Of a DNA stretch of 64,000 bases, positions 34,283-42,345 are shown piece by piece. The stretch lies in assembly GCA_013141055.1 (NCBI GenBank), contig JABFRS010000001.1, positions 1,550,001 to 1,614,000 of the forward strand, written 5' to 3'. Every line of letters begins with the position of its first letter. Positions within the stretch are counted from its first letter, which is position 1. The notes under the pieces were generated by a model. The model did no database searches. It worked only from the letters and a program-made list of their open reading frames with translations, and was not told the DNA's origin. The position numbers were made by a program, and so were the translations under genes. The stretch is from Cyclobacteriaceae bacterium (GTDB lineage Bacteria > Bacteroidota > Bacteroidia > Cytophagales > Cyclobacteriaceae).

Positions 34283-35032
34283 ATGAAAAAGATACTATTA
34301 CTGGTTCTTACCTGTGTTTCCATTCTCTCTCATGCTCAAACTAATTTTGAAAAGACAGTTCAGATCAAGGCTGGTCAAAAATTGTCAATCAACTTTGATG
34401 ATCCGGATATCAGGATCCAGACATGGGATAAAAATGAAATTCTGATCAAAGGCACTGTCAGTATCAATCGTGGAGAAAACGATGCGGCTTTTGGTCTTGA
34501 TGTTAATGTCACCACTCCTGAAGTAACCATCACCTCTACCCTTAAAGACAAAGAATCTCTCCCAAAGAGAATCACTATCAAAAAAGGTGAAACAGAATAC
34601 TATTTCAAGACAGACAATTTCAATGATCCTGAAATTCAAAAGTTTATTGAACAAAATGGGAAAGATTACTCCTACTCTTCAGTGGGAATTATCAAGGATA
34701 TCAAGCTTGAGATCTTCGTTCCAAAAAATACAGAGACTAAGATCATTGCAAAACATGGATTAGTTGAAGTAAAGAATTTCTCTGCCCCTTTGACAATCCA
34801 ATCTCAATATGGTGGAGTGGATGCAACGGTTACTTCTCAAAATGCAGGAGAGCTTTTGGCGCGCTCTCGTTATGGAGAGATCCTCACCAATCTCGATATC
34901 AAATTCGATCAAACGAAACCAGTTGATAAGAGTGATAAGTGGACGGAGATATCAGCAAAGATTGGAAGCGGGCCCAAGTATAATTTCGAATCGAAGTACG
35001 GCAATGTTTATTTGAGGAAGCCTAAGCCATAA
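34283..35032 (+). CDS. Secreted DUF4097-like beta-solenoid protein, type B copy 2
   Basis: A protein of 249 residues from the ATG at 34283; the longer in-frame start at 34232 would hide the signal peptide (MKKILLLVLTCVSILSHAQ). It is the paralogue of the protein at 32646-33383, sharing KTVQIKAGQKLSINFDDPDIRIQTWDKNEILIKGTVSINRGEND. The turn residues are H158 (KHGLV), Y176 (QYGGV), Y197 (RYGEI) and Y239 (KYGNV). The first tyrosine is changed to histidine here, and only that one. It ends GNVYLRKPKP. The gap of 61 bases from type A copy 2 is longer than the four bases in the first pair, so coupling may differ. It converges on the glycosylase gene one base away. Confidence 0.72.
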   Translation: MKKILLLVLTCVSILSHAQTNFEKTVQIKAGQKLSINFDDPDIRIQTWDKNEILIKGTVSINRGENDAAFGLDVNVTTPEVTITSTLKDKESLPKRITIKKGETEYYFKTDNFNDPEIQKFIEQNGKDYSYSSVGIIKDIKLEIFVPKNTETKIIAKHGLVEVKNFSAPLTIQSQYGGVDATVTSQNAGELLARSRYGEILTNLDIKFDQTKPVDKSDKWTEISAKIGSGPKYNFESKYGNVYLRKPKP

Positions 35033-35033
35033 A

Positions 35034-35918
35034 CTAGACAAGGCTTTTCCACAGATAAAGCGTTGCATACGCTTCCCAGCCTTTATATTTTTTAAAGATT
35101 CTTCTTACGCGATCAAGATTGGGTTTTGATCTAAGGCCCAATTGATTTTTAATCGCATTGTGAACGCCGGCATCCTCCAGCGGAAATGCATCAGGATGCC
35201 GGAATGTTTTCATTAAGGCATAATTCGCTGTCCAGTTGCCAATGCCCTTTATCTTCATCAATTCTTCTTTTGCTTCATGGAGAGACAATCCCGTCATCTT
35301 CGCTCGTGAAACTCTGCCTTCAGCAAAGGCCTGTGCAATTCCCACAACATAATTTGCCTTCTGTCTGGAAAACTGAAGAGGAAGCAATTCAACAGGTGAT
35401 AGTTCTGCAATCCTGGCGGCTGAAGGAAATATATAATAGTTCTGACCTCCAAATTCCAGATGCTCTCCATAAGTCTCGACAAATCTTTGCTTCAATGTAT
35501 AAGCAAATGACAGATTGATCTGTTGGCCCAGTACTGCCCAGATTAAAGATTCAAATAAATCGGGTTGCCCTACTATTCTATAACCGTAATGTTTCTTTAC
35601 AATACTCTTTAATAAGTCATCTTTCTTTGCCAGGAGGTAAAACGGCCTAAGGTCTGTTGCGAGATCGAACCATTCATGAACATAAGTCTTCACTACTGAC
35701 CTGGCCTTTGCCGATGGGGAAGCATTAAGAAAATCTATAATGAGCGTTCCACGACCTTCTCTTACTGAGAAGAGCAACAACTCCTTATCGACCTGCAGAA
35801 GTTTTACAACATAGTTTTCCTCAACCCGGTGCAGAACCTCTTTAGGGGAACGGCGCAAAAACTGGAAATTACTTTCAAAGCTGAATTCCTCAGGAAGACG
35901 AAGGATGATCTTACTCAT
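35034..35918 (-). CDS. alkA: DNA-3-methyladenine glycosylase II (AlkA-type HhH-GPD protein)
   Basis: A protein of 294 residues from the ATG at 35918 (MSKIILRLPEEFSF); an in-frame start at 35954 would overlap the divergent gene region. The HhH-GPD domain (about 110-290) contains the helix-hairpin-helix LMKIKGIGNWTANYAL and the catalytic aspartate D249 in FPLEDAGVHNAI. The enzyme removes alkylated purines from DNA. It sits head to head with a 2OG oxygenase gene, 101 bases apart, in a cluster of alkylation repair genes up to 38819. The AlkA-type call is secure at superfamily level. Confidence 0.88.
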   Translation of the reverse strand: MSKIILRLPEEFSFESNFQFLRRSPKEVLHRVEENYVVKLLQVDKELLLFSVREGRGTLIIDFLNASPSAKARSVVKTYVHEWFDLATDLRPFYLLAKKDDLLKSIVKKHYGYRIVGQPDLFESLIWAVLGQQINLSFAYTLKQRFVETYGEHLEFGGQNYYIFPSAARIAELSPVELLPLQFSRQKANYVVGIAQAFAEGRVSRAKMTGLSLHEAKEELMKIKGIGNWTANYALMKTFRHPDAFPLEDAGVHNAIKNQLGLRSKPNLDRVRRIFKKYKGWEAYATLYLWKSLV

Positions 35919-36019
35919 ATCAATTGCAATATATGCTTGCGAACGAAAAGTCAATGCAGATAATTCAAGTCAGCAAGAATCAGGTTGAAAATCCTTGCGA
36001 AACAGAATCATTTTGTAAC

Positions 36020-36718
36020 ATGAAAAAAATTGACGCTTTAGCCTGGAAAGAAACACTGCACTCTCTCAACGAAAAAGGATATGCCATCATTCCAACCTTA
36101 TTTTCAAACGATGATTGCGAAAAATTATCCGATTTATATTTCAGAGATAATTTGTATCGCAGCACCATCAACATGCAGCGTTATCGCTTTGGGAAAGGTG
36201 AGTATAAGTATTTCAGCTATCCCCTGCCAGAAGTCATACAATGCATAAGAGAAACTTTATATCCCCCACTGGCAAACCTTGCAAATGAGTGGATGCGTCA
36301 TTTGGGGATTGAGGAAAATTTTCCATTGGATCACAAAACATTGATAGAGCTTTGCCAAAGCAAGAGTCAGCTAAGGCCCACACCATTAATACTGAGATAT
36401 GAGACTGGCGGATTCAATACTCTTCACCAGGATTTGTATGGAGATGTTTACTTTCCTTTTCAGGTAGTATTTGCATTGAGTCAATCCGGTAAGGATTTTG
36501 AAGGAGGTGAATTTGTACTGGTGGAGCAATTACCCCGTGCGCAGTCAAAAGCTCAGGTTATCAATCTTCAGAAGGGTGATGCCATGATCTTTACAACTAA
36601 TTTCAGACCTGTGATGGGAACAAGAGGTTATTACAGGGCAAAAATAAAACACGGGATCAGTCAATTGACATCCGGAGTAAGATTTGCGCTTGGGATTATT
36701 TTTCATGATGCCAGATGA
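36020..36718 (+). CDS. 2-oxoglutarate/Fe(II) oxygenase linked to DNA alkylation repair (PF09859-like)
   Basis: A protein of 232 residues from the ATG at 36020; an in-frame start at 35924 would add 32 residues with no sign of conservation. The double-stranded beta-helix carries iron ligands H136, D138 (TLHQDLYGD) and H211 (KHGIS), and R221 (GVRFALGIIFHD) as the expected 2-oxoglutarate anchor. The sequence looks like the Oxygenase-NA group (DUF2086), which is proposed to repair alkylated DNA oxidatively, rather than AlkB itself. It is divergent from alkA and overlaps the Ada metal-binding domain gene by 4 bases, so all three are likely under one control. Confidence 0.82.
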   Translation: MKKIDALAWKETLHSLNEKGYAIIPTLFSNDDCEKLSDLYFRDNLYRSTINMQRYRFGKGEYKYFSYPLPEVIQCIRETLYPPLANLANEWMRHLGIEENFPLDHKTLIELCQSKSQLRPTPLILRYETGGFNTLHQDLYGDVYFPFQVVFALSQSGKDFEGGEFVLVEQLPRAQSKAQVINLQKGDAMIFTTNFRPVMGTRGYYRAKIKHGISQLTSGVRFALGIIFHDAR

Positions 36719-36927
36719 TAACGCATAAAGATCTTCAAGACAAGGAGCTTGCACTCTTAATAAAGAGAGGTGAAATAACTTTAGCCGGGAATCGTAAACT
36801 AAAGATCTATGGAAAGTTCAGCTGTAGTTCCGGCAAACGGATGAAGAAAGAGAATCGGGTATTCTTTAAAGATGAAAAAGAATCAATTGCCAATGGTTTT
36901 CGGCCTTGTAAAAATTGCATGAAGTAA
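36715..36927 (+). CDS. Stand-alone Ada metal-binding-domain protein
   Basis: A protein of 70 residues that aligns with the N-terminal zinc domain of Ada: IYGKFSCSSGKRMKKENRVFF, then GFRPCKNCM. C37 corresponds to the methyl-accepting C38 of E. coli Ada, and C65 and C68 to C69 and C72. The position of C42 is K41, so one zinc ligand is missing. It is coupled to the oxygenase gene by an ATGA overlap. Because a separate AraC-MGMT protein is encoded at 37965-38819, this looks like an Ada split into two polypeptides. It may accept methyl groups from DNA phosphotriesters, or act only as a metal- or DNA-binding unit. Confidence 0.8.
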   Translation: MITHKDLQDKELALLIKRGEITLAGNRKLKIYGKFSCSSGKRMKKENRVFFKDEKESIANGFRPCKNCMK

Positions 36928-36935
36928 TCTTCAAA

Positions 36936-37850
36936 CTATTTTTTGCCCCTTACCGGCAGCTCACCTTTCAACTGCTCTGCTACGAGCAAAACAAAATCCT
37001 TACCCTTTACAAAACCCTTCCCCAATTCCGCTTCATACTTATCTGTTATACCTAACGCAGGAATGTCTTCTACTTTTTTACCCTTTTTCAAAGCAGCAAG
37101 CACCTGATCGCGAATGTCTACAAGCTTGTCGCGAAAAATCTTCACATCGGATTTTGTACCCAGGTCACCATGACCGGGAATAACTTTCGAATTATCATCC
37201 ATCATAGCAAGTGCTTTCTCAAGAGTACTGATATAGCCTGAAAAAGTTCCGCCACTTCCTGTATCAACGAAGGGATAGCCCGTGCGTGTAAACGCATCAC
37301 CAGTATGCCAGATGTTTGCCTTTTTGAAATGTACAAATATGTCGCCGTCGGTATGTCCATTATCAAAGTGAACGAGCTCAATGTCTTCATCATTCAAATG
37401 AAAATTCAATTGATTGGCAAACGTAATGGCAGGCCATGCATCTTTGTCACGCGGAGGGGTCGCGCGATTGGTCCTTACATTCATTTGTTCTTTCATCATC
37501 CTATCCCTGACAAGGTCATGCGCAACGATCGTTACTCCCATCCTTTTGAAATTCTCATTTCCACCGGAATGATCCCCATGAAGGTGAGTATTGACCAGAA
37601 ACCGTATCTCACCTGGATCAATCGTCTTAATTGCACCGTTGATCTTATTTGAAAGTGGAGCAAACTGATCATCAATCATCAAAGTCCCTTCCTTTCCAAT
37701 CAGCAATCCTATGTTGCCGCCTGCTCCCTTCAACAAGTAAATATTCTCTGTAATCTTTTGTGGACGGATTCTGAGAGTATCAAAATTCTGCTGGGCAGAT
37801 ATCTGGAATGAGCAAAGAATCAGAAGGCAGAAAAAACCTGTGTTTTTCAT
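36936..37850 (-). CDS. Secreted metallo-beta-lactamase-fold hydrolase
   Basis: A protein of 304 residues from the ATG at 37850, which gives a signal peptide (MKNTGFFCLLILCSFQISAQ). An in-frame start at 37928 would add 26 residues. The MBL fold has the zinc motif NTHLHGDHSGG (HxHxDH), the ligand-bearing WHTGDAF and the later VIPGHGDLG. Such sequences occur in a broad class of periplasmic hydrolases, among them B-type beta-lactamases and SoxH/quinoprotein-like hydrolases; the substrate is not evident. It lies inside the alkylation repair cluster on the opposite strand, probably by chance. Confidence 0.85.
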   Translation of the reverse strand: MKNTGFFCLLILCSFQISAQQNFDTLRIRPQKITENIYLLKGAGGNIGLLIGKEGTLMIDDQFAPLSNKINGAIKTIDPGEIRFLVNTHLHGDHSGGNENFKRMGVTIVAHDLVRDRMMKEQMNVRTNRATPPRDKDAWPAITFANQLNFHLNDEDIELVHFDNGHTDGDIFVHFKKANIWHTGDAFTRTGYPFVDTGSGGTFSGYISTLEKALAMMDDNSKVIPGHGDLGTKSDVKIFRDKLVDIRDQVLAALKKGKKVEDIPALGITDKYEAELGKGFVKGKDFVLLVAEQLKGELPVRGKK

Positions 37851-37964
37851 AAGGAGGAGATTTGAGTCCAATAAAGTAACAGGAAGTTGTATCAATCCGC
37901 AAGAAACAGGTTGAGAAAGAGTACGCACCAGAAGAACTTTGATCCATCAAAAAACAATAGCTTT

Positions 37965-38819
37965 ATGATCGTGTCAACCGAAACAAACATCAATTATCAG
38001 CGCATTGAAGAGGCCATCCGATATCTGGAGCAAAATTTCCAGCGTCAGCCGGAACTCGACGAAGTGGCAGAAAAAGTACACCTGAGCTCATTCCATTTTC
38101 AAAGAATTTTTACAGAATGGGCAGGCATTAGTCCCAAGAAATTTCTGCAATACTTAACCGTAGACTTTCTTAAAACCAGAATACAAAGTTCAAAGAACAT
38201 TGTTGAAGCTGCAGAATCTGCCGGACTATCAAGTCAGTCGAGGGTATATGACCTCTTTACAACACTGGAAGCCGTCACTCCTCAGGAGTATAAATTGCAT
38301 GGTTCAGGAATAAGTATTCAATATGGTTTTCATGAAACACCTTTTGGAACAAGCCTTATTGGAACAACAGACAGAGGTGTCTGCTGGCTATCCTTTGTTA
38401 ATATAGGCGATGATCCAAAAATTGAGCTTGACAAAATGAAAGATCACTGGAATCAATCTGTGTTTCATCAGGATCAGGCATTAACATCTAAGTTTACAGA
38501 TCAGATCTTTGGAAGCGAACGATCTGCTTCTCAAAATAAAATTCATGTCTTTGTAAAGGGGACGAATTTTCAGATCAAGGTATGGGAAGCCTTGCTGCGA
38601 TTACCGATGGGAAGTGTTACCACATATCAAAACATTGCAGAGAAAATAAAAAATCCCAAAGCAATGCAAGCGGTGGGCTCCGCGGTAGGATCTAATCATA
38701 TTGCCTATCTGATCCCATGTCACCGTGTGATTCGCAAGGATGGTATACTTGGAGAATACCGATGGAGCGCTCCAAGGAAGAAAAGCATCATCGGTTGGGA
38801 GATGGCGAAAGCTTCTTAG
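37965..38819 (+). CDS. AraC-type DNA-binding domain fused to O6-methylguanine-DNA methyltransferase (Ada C-terminal part)
   Basis: A protein of 284 residues from the ATG at 37965. An AraC-type helix-turn-helix pair spans about 12-110 (LDEVAEKVHLSSFHFQRIFTEWAGISPKKFLQYL). The MGMT part follows at about 125-284, with LRLPMGSVTTYQNIAEKI, the methyl acceptor C252 in IPCHRVIRKDG and the arginine-bearing GEYRWSAPRKK. This equals E. coli Ada without its N-terminal zinc domain. The stand-alone zinc domain at 36715-36927 could supply the missing part in trans. It repairs O6-methylguanine and may activate alkylation-response genes. A signal to switch on is not evident in this polypeptide alone. Confidence 0.9.
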   Translation: MIVSTETNINYQRIEEAIRYLEQNFQRQPELDEVAEKVHLSSFHFQRIFTEWAGISPKKFLQYLTVDFLKTRIQSSKNIVEAAESAGLSSQSRVYDLFTTLEAVTPQEYKLHGSGISIQYGFHETPFGTSLIGTTDRGVCWLSFVNIGDDPKIELDKMKDHWNQSVFHQDQALTSKFTDQIFGSERSASQNKIHVFVKGTNFQIKVWEALLRLPMGSVTTYQNIAEKIKNPKAMQAVGSAVGSNHIAYLIPCHRVIRKDGILGEYRWSAPRKKSIIGWEMAKAS

Positions 38820-38905
38820 AAGATCAGAGATATGGGCAAAGATTAAAAGTTGATCCTGATTTAATCTTTAATCTTTTAAGTAGTTTCGTTGATACAATCA
38901 TCAAA

Positions 38906-39817
38906 ATGAAACTTCTCCAACAACTCTGTTCTATTCCCGGAACCTCCGGACACGAAGCAGCAATAAAAGATTTTTTACTCCGCTATATTCAAAAAGAAAA
39001 AAAATCCTGGAAATTAAAGCCTGAGATTTTTCATGGAGATGGATTCCAGGATTGTATTGTTCTAAAGTTCGGAAAACCCAAGACCGCCATCTTCGCACAT
39101 ATGGATACAGTTGGATTCACCGTGCGCTACTTTAACCAACTGGTTTCAGTGGGGAGCCCTGATGCTGATAAAGGAGCAATATTGGTGGGGCATGATCGGC
39201 AGGGTCCTGTAGAGTGCGAGCTGGAGATTGATAAAGATCAGCATGCGCTGTACAAGTTCGGACGTGTCATTGAACGCGGCACTCCTCTCTCCTACAAAAT
39301 TGATTTCAGGGAATCAAAGGATTATATCCAGACAGCATATCTCGATGACCGTCTGGGGATCTATGTTGCACTGAAAGTTGCAGAAACATTAAAAGATGGT
39401 GTGATCGTATTCAGCTGCTGGGAAGAACATGGTGGAGGAACAGTGCCTTTCCTCGCCAAATTTATTTATGAAAAGTGGGGCGTTAAACAAGCGCTCATCT
39501 CCGATATCACATGGGTTACAGATGGCGTAGCTCATGGAAAGGGAGTTGCTATTTCCCTGCGTGACAGAAATATTCCCCGACGTGAATTCATCGACCGTGT
39601 TATTAAGGTCGCGGAGAAAAATAAAATTCCTTATCAATTGGAAGTAGAAGGTGGTGGTTCCAGTGATGGAGGTGAACTTCAACGTACACCTTATCCTTTT
39701 GACTGGTGTTTTGTCGGAGCTCCGGAAAAAGATCCACATACTCCGAATGAAAAAGTTCACAAAAAGGACATAGAGTCAATGATCAAATTGTATGAGAAGG
39801 CAATGAAAGAACTTTGA
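38906..39817 (+). CDS. M42/M20-family metallopeptidase
   Basis: A protein of 303 residues from the ATG at 38906; a longer frame opens inside the previous gene but lacks conservation. The N-terminus LLQQLCSIPGTSGHE is typical for this clan. Zinc-site features are HMDTVGFTVRY, YLDDRLGIYVAL (DDR/L), CWEEHGGGTVP and DWCFVGAPEKDPHTPNEKVHKKDIESM. The M42 group includes tetrahedral aminopeptidases and deblocking aminopeptidases; M20 carboxypeptidases are alternatives. No signal peptide, so it is cytoplasmic. It is 86 bases from the MGMT gene; co-transcription is not evident. Confidence 0.82.
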   Translation: MKLLQQLCSIPGTSGHEAAIKDFLLRYIQKEKKSWKLKPEIFHGDGFQDCIVLKFGKPKTAIFAHMDTVGFTVRYFNQLVSVGSPDADKGAILVGHDRQGPVECELEIDKDQHALYKFGRVIERGTPLSYKIDFRESKDYIQTAYLDDRLGIYVALKVAETLKDGVIVFSCWEEHGGGTVPFLAKFIYEKWGVKQALISDITWVTDGVAHGKGVAISLRDRNIPRREFIDRVIKVAEKNKIPYQLEVEGGGSSDGGELQRTPYPFDWCFVGAPEKDPHTPNEKVHKKDIESMIKLYEKAMKEL

Positions 39818-39920
39818 GCGTCGGAAGATGATGGTGATAAGCTCAATACAAATCTGATATATATGATGGAGTGGCGGGCTTAAGTTAGCGCCACAACAAT
39901 CTGCTTCTTACTAAATACCT

Positions 39921-39928
39921 TATCTTTG
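39921..39928 (+). promoter_or_regulatory. Putative -7 element of hpt promoter
   Basis: TATCTTTG matches the Bacteroidota -7 consensus TAnnTTTG exactly and lies 19 bases before the hpt start. The expected TTG element about 20 bases upstream is not clear, so the promoter call is moderate. Confidence 0.4.
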
Positions 39929-39947
39929 TGCCGTCGTAATACCGCGC

Positions 39948-40484
39948 ATGAAGATCAAAGACCTGGAATTCAAGAAGTTTATCTCCTCTGACAAAATAGA
40001 AAAGAAGGTGGCCAGCCTTGCTCGCCAGATAAATAAGGACTACAAAGACAGATCTCCTGTCTTTCTGCCGGTTCTTAACGGATCATTCATGTTCACCTCA
40101 GATCTGATGAAAGAAATCACTCTTTCCTGCAGAATCTCTTTTGTAAAGATTTCTTCCTACGCAGGCACCAACAGCACAGGACAATTAAAAACTCTTATCG
40201 GTCATGATGAAAGTCTCTTTGGTTTAGACATTCTTATCATTGAGGATATTGTTGATACCGGATTGACGCTTCAGAAAATAATGGAGGATTTGAAAGAGCG
40301 GGGTGCCAAATCTGTTGAGGCAATTTCATTGTTCCGTAAGAAAAGTGCCCGTGATAAAAATATTGAAGTCAAGTACGTCGGCTTCGAGCTCGAAGAAGAG
40401 TTTATCCTTGGGTACGGCCTCGATTATGACGGACTAGGTCGCAACTATCAAGACATTTATCAGGCCATCATAGAAGTAAAATAG
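39948..40484 (+). CDS. hpt: Hypoxanthine phosphoribosyltransferase
   Basis: A protein of 178 residues. The phosphoribosyltransferase PRPP-binding motif is LIIEDIVDTGLTL (about 95-107), with the two acidic residues preceding DTG. PVLNGSFMFTSDL and the C-terminal YVGFELEEEFILGYGLDYDGLGRN are typical for hypoxanthine-guanine phosphoribosyltransferases. The enzyme salvages hypoxanthine or guanine to IMP or GMP. It is followed by adk 91 bases later. Length is normal for the family. Confidence 0.92.
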   Translation: MKIKDLEFKKFISSDKIEKKVASLARQINKDYKDRSPVFLPVLNGSFMFTSDLMKEITLSCRISFVKISSYAGTNSTGQLKTLIGHDESLFGLDILIIEDIVDTGLTLQKIMEDLKERGAKSVEAISLFRKKSARDKNIEVKYVGFELEEEFILGYGLDYDGLGRNYQDIYQAIIEVK

Positions 40485-40511
40485 TCCGGAGAAACCCCTC
40501 TTGCATCATTA

Positions 40512-40543
40512 TTTGGAGCGGGACAGGTCAGGAAGTATCTTCG
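40512..40543 (+). promoter_or_regulatory. Putative Bacteroidota-type promoter before adk
   Basis: TTTG at 40512-40515, 20 bases, then TATCTTCG at 40536-40543, one mismatch from TAnnTTTG. It lies 33 bases before the adk start codon. Seen in sequence; activity is inferred. Confidence 0.45.
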
Positions 40544-40575
40544 CAATCTTTACTTTTAGTTTTTAAAAGACTGCC

Positions 40576-41142
40576 ATGATCAACATCGTCCTCTTTGGTC
40601 CTCCCGGTGCCGGCAAAGGCACACAAAGTGACAAGCTTATACAGAAGTACGGTTTCATTCACATCTCTACCGGTGATCTTTTTCGCTGGCACATGAAAAA
40701 TGATTCAACGCTTGGGAAAAAAGTAAAAGAGATCATCAACAATGGACTTCTTGTGCCGGATGAGATCACGATTGCAATGCTGAAAGAGGAACTTGATAAA
40801 AATCCAAACTCAAAAGGCTTCTTGTTTGATGGTTTCCCAAGAACAGTTCCTCAGGCAGAGGTTCTTGATAAATTCATGAAGGAAAATGGTACTGCCATCC
40901 ATCATGTTATTGCTCTTGAAGTAACAGAAGCAGAGGTTCGTGGACGCATTGCCAAGAGAAGAGACACTGAGCATCGCGCAGACGACGAAGAGGATAAACT
41001 CAATAAGCGCATCAGTGAATATTTTGGAAAGACAATTCATGTACTTCCATTCTATAAAGGACTGGGTCGCCTGAATTCCGTGAATGGAATTGGAAACATT
41101 GACGATATCTTCAAGAGCATCTGCAAAATAATTGACGCTTAG
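40576..41142 (+). CDS. adk: Adenylate kinase
   Basis: A protein of 188 residues, of the short type. The P-loop is GPPGAGKGTQ (about 7-16). FDGFPRTVPQAEVL contains the AMP-binding arginine. The lid is short: RRDTEHRADDEEDKLNKRI replaces the larger zinc-binding lid of long-type enzymes. The enzyme interconverts ATP, AMP and ADP in the cytoplasm. It is 52 bases upstream of obgE on the same strand. Confidence 0.95.
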   Translation: MINIVLFGPPGAGKGTQSDKLIQKYGFIHISTGDLFRWHMKNDSTLGKKVKEIINNGLLVPDEITIAMLKEELDKNPNSKGFLFDGFPRTVPQAEVLDKFMKENGTAIHHVIALEVTEAEVRGRIAKRRDTEHRADDEEDKLNKRISEYFGKTIHVLPFYKGLGRLNSVNGIGNIDDIFKSICKIIDA

Positions 41143-41194
41143 ATTTTAAAACAGTTTCCGGATAACGGCAACAACTTGACCAGCACCCAGAAAC

Positions 41195-42184
41195 ATGTCT
41201 AACCCGAATTTCATCGACTATGTAAAATTCCGTTCCAAATCAGGGAATGGTGGCGCCGGCTGTCTGCATTTTCATCGTGAAAAATTTATTGATAAAGGCG
41301 GACCTGACGGTGGCGACGGCGGTCATGGTGGTCATGTTATATTAAGAGGCAGTTCCAATCTCTGGACACTTCTTCATTTAAAATTCAGAAAGCATGTTAA
41401 CGCTGAGAATGGCGCTGCAGGTGAAGGACGTGATTCTACCGGCAAAGACGGCAAGGATGAAATCATTGAAGTTCCATTAGGTACTATTGCCCGCCGGGCG
41501 GATGACAACGAGTTTCTGTGTGAAATTAATGCCGATGGACAGGAAGTAATTCTCACTCCTGGTGGTCGCGGTGGAAAAGGAAATGCATGGTTTAAAACTT
41601 CAACGCAACAAGCTCCTCAGTATGCTCAGCCTGGAGAAGCAGGCAAAGAAGAATGGGTTATTCTCGAACTTAAGTTACTGGCAGATGTTGGATTGGTTGG
41701 ATTCCCAAATGCTGGCAAGTCAACATTACTCTCTGTTGTCTCTGCAGCAAAACCAAAGATTGCCGATTATGCTTTCACCACTTTAACTCCTAATCTGGGT
41801 GTAGTCTCCTACCGTGAAGGATTGTCATTCGTAATGGCTGATATTCCGGGATTAATTGAGGGAGCTTCGGAAGGTCGAGGACTTGGTATAAGATTCCTGA
41901 GGCACGTGGAGCGAAATTCTCTTCTCTTATTTTTAGTAGCGGCCGATTCAGCTGATATTAAAAAAGAGTATGATATTCTTCTGAATGAATTGAAGCAATA
42001 CAATCCTGAATTGCTTGATAAGAAAAGGCTTCTTGCTGTTTCGAAATCTGATTTGCTCGATGATGAATTGAAAGCAGCCATCCGAAAAGAAATGCCGAAG
42101 GATCTTCCATTCACCTTTATCTCTTCCATAACCAATCAGGGCATTACAGAGTTGAAGAACCTGATCTGGAAAGAATTGCACTAA
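41195..42184 (+). CDS. obgE: Obg-family GTPase (ribosome assembly, stress control)
   Basis: A protein of 329 residues. The Obg fold (about 1-158) has the glycine-rich motif [15 protein letters not shown] and [19 protein letters not shown]. The GTPase domain (about 160-329) contains G1 [34 protein letters not shown] (G3), and SKSDLL (G4). It lacks the C-terminal OCT domain that many Obg proteins carry, which is common in this phylum. It acts in large ribosomal subunit assembly and stringent-response control. It is followed by the regulatory palindrome and the PadR gene. Confidence 0.94.
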   Translation: MSNPNFIDYVKFRSKSGNGGAGCLHFHREKFIDKGGPDGGDGGHGGHVILRGSSNLWTLLHLKFRKHVNAENGAAGEGRDSTGKDGKDEIIEVPLGTIARRADDNEFLCEINADGQEVILTPGGRGGKGNAWFKTSTQQAPQYAQPGEAGKEEWVILELKLLADVGLVGFPNAGKSTLLSVVSAAKPKIADYAFTTLTPNLGVVSYREGLSFVMADIPGLIEGASEGRGLGIRFLRHVERNSLLLFLVAADSADIKKEYDILLNELKQYNPELLDKKRLLAVSKSDLLDDELKAAIRKEMPKDLPFTFISSITNQGITELKNLIWKELH

Positions 42185-42229
42185 AAATTAAGGAAAGTCC
42201 TCCCTTTATCCGCTCTCATTTCTATGCCC

Positions 42230-42253
42230 ACATTGTACGGATTCGTACAATGT
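42230..42253. promoter_or_regulatory. Perfect 10-bp-arm palindrome upstream of padR
   Basis: ACATTGTACG (42230-42239) and CGTACAATGT (42244-42253) flank a GATT centre. It lies 93 bases before the PadR-family start. PadR proteins bind palindromes of this general type (ATGT-N8-ACAT), so this is a likely autoregulatory operator. No T tract follows, so it is not a terminator for obgE. Confidence 0.55.
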
Positions 42254-42345
42254 AGTTACCACAAAACTTTATTTCTTTACGGATTTCCCAATATTTCAAT
42301 CTGGCATCATTATTAATACTACGAATAGGAATTAATTATCCGCCT

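Noticed and set aside
36936-37850. MBL hydrolase as part of the DNA repair cluster
   Set aside because: It has a signal peptide and is encoded on the other strand from its neighbours in the cluster, so a link to cytoplasmic DNA repair is unlikely.
42230-42253. Palindrome as terminator of obgE
   Set aside because: No T tract follows on either strand. An operator fits better.
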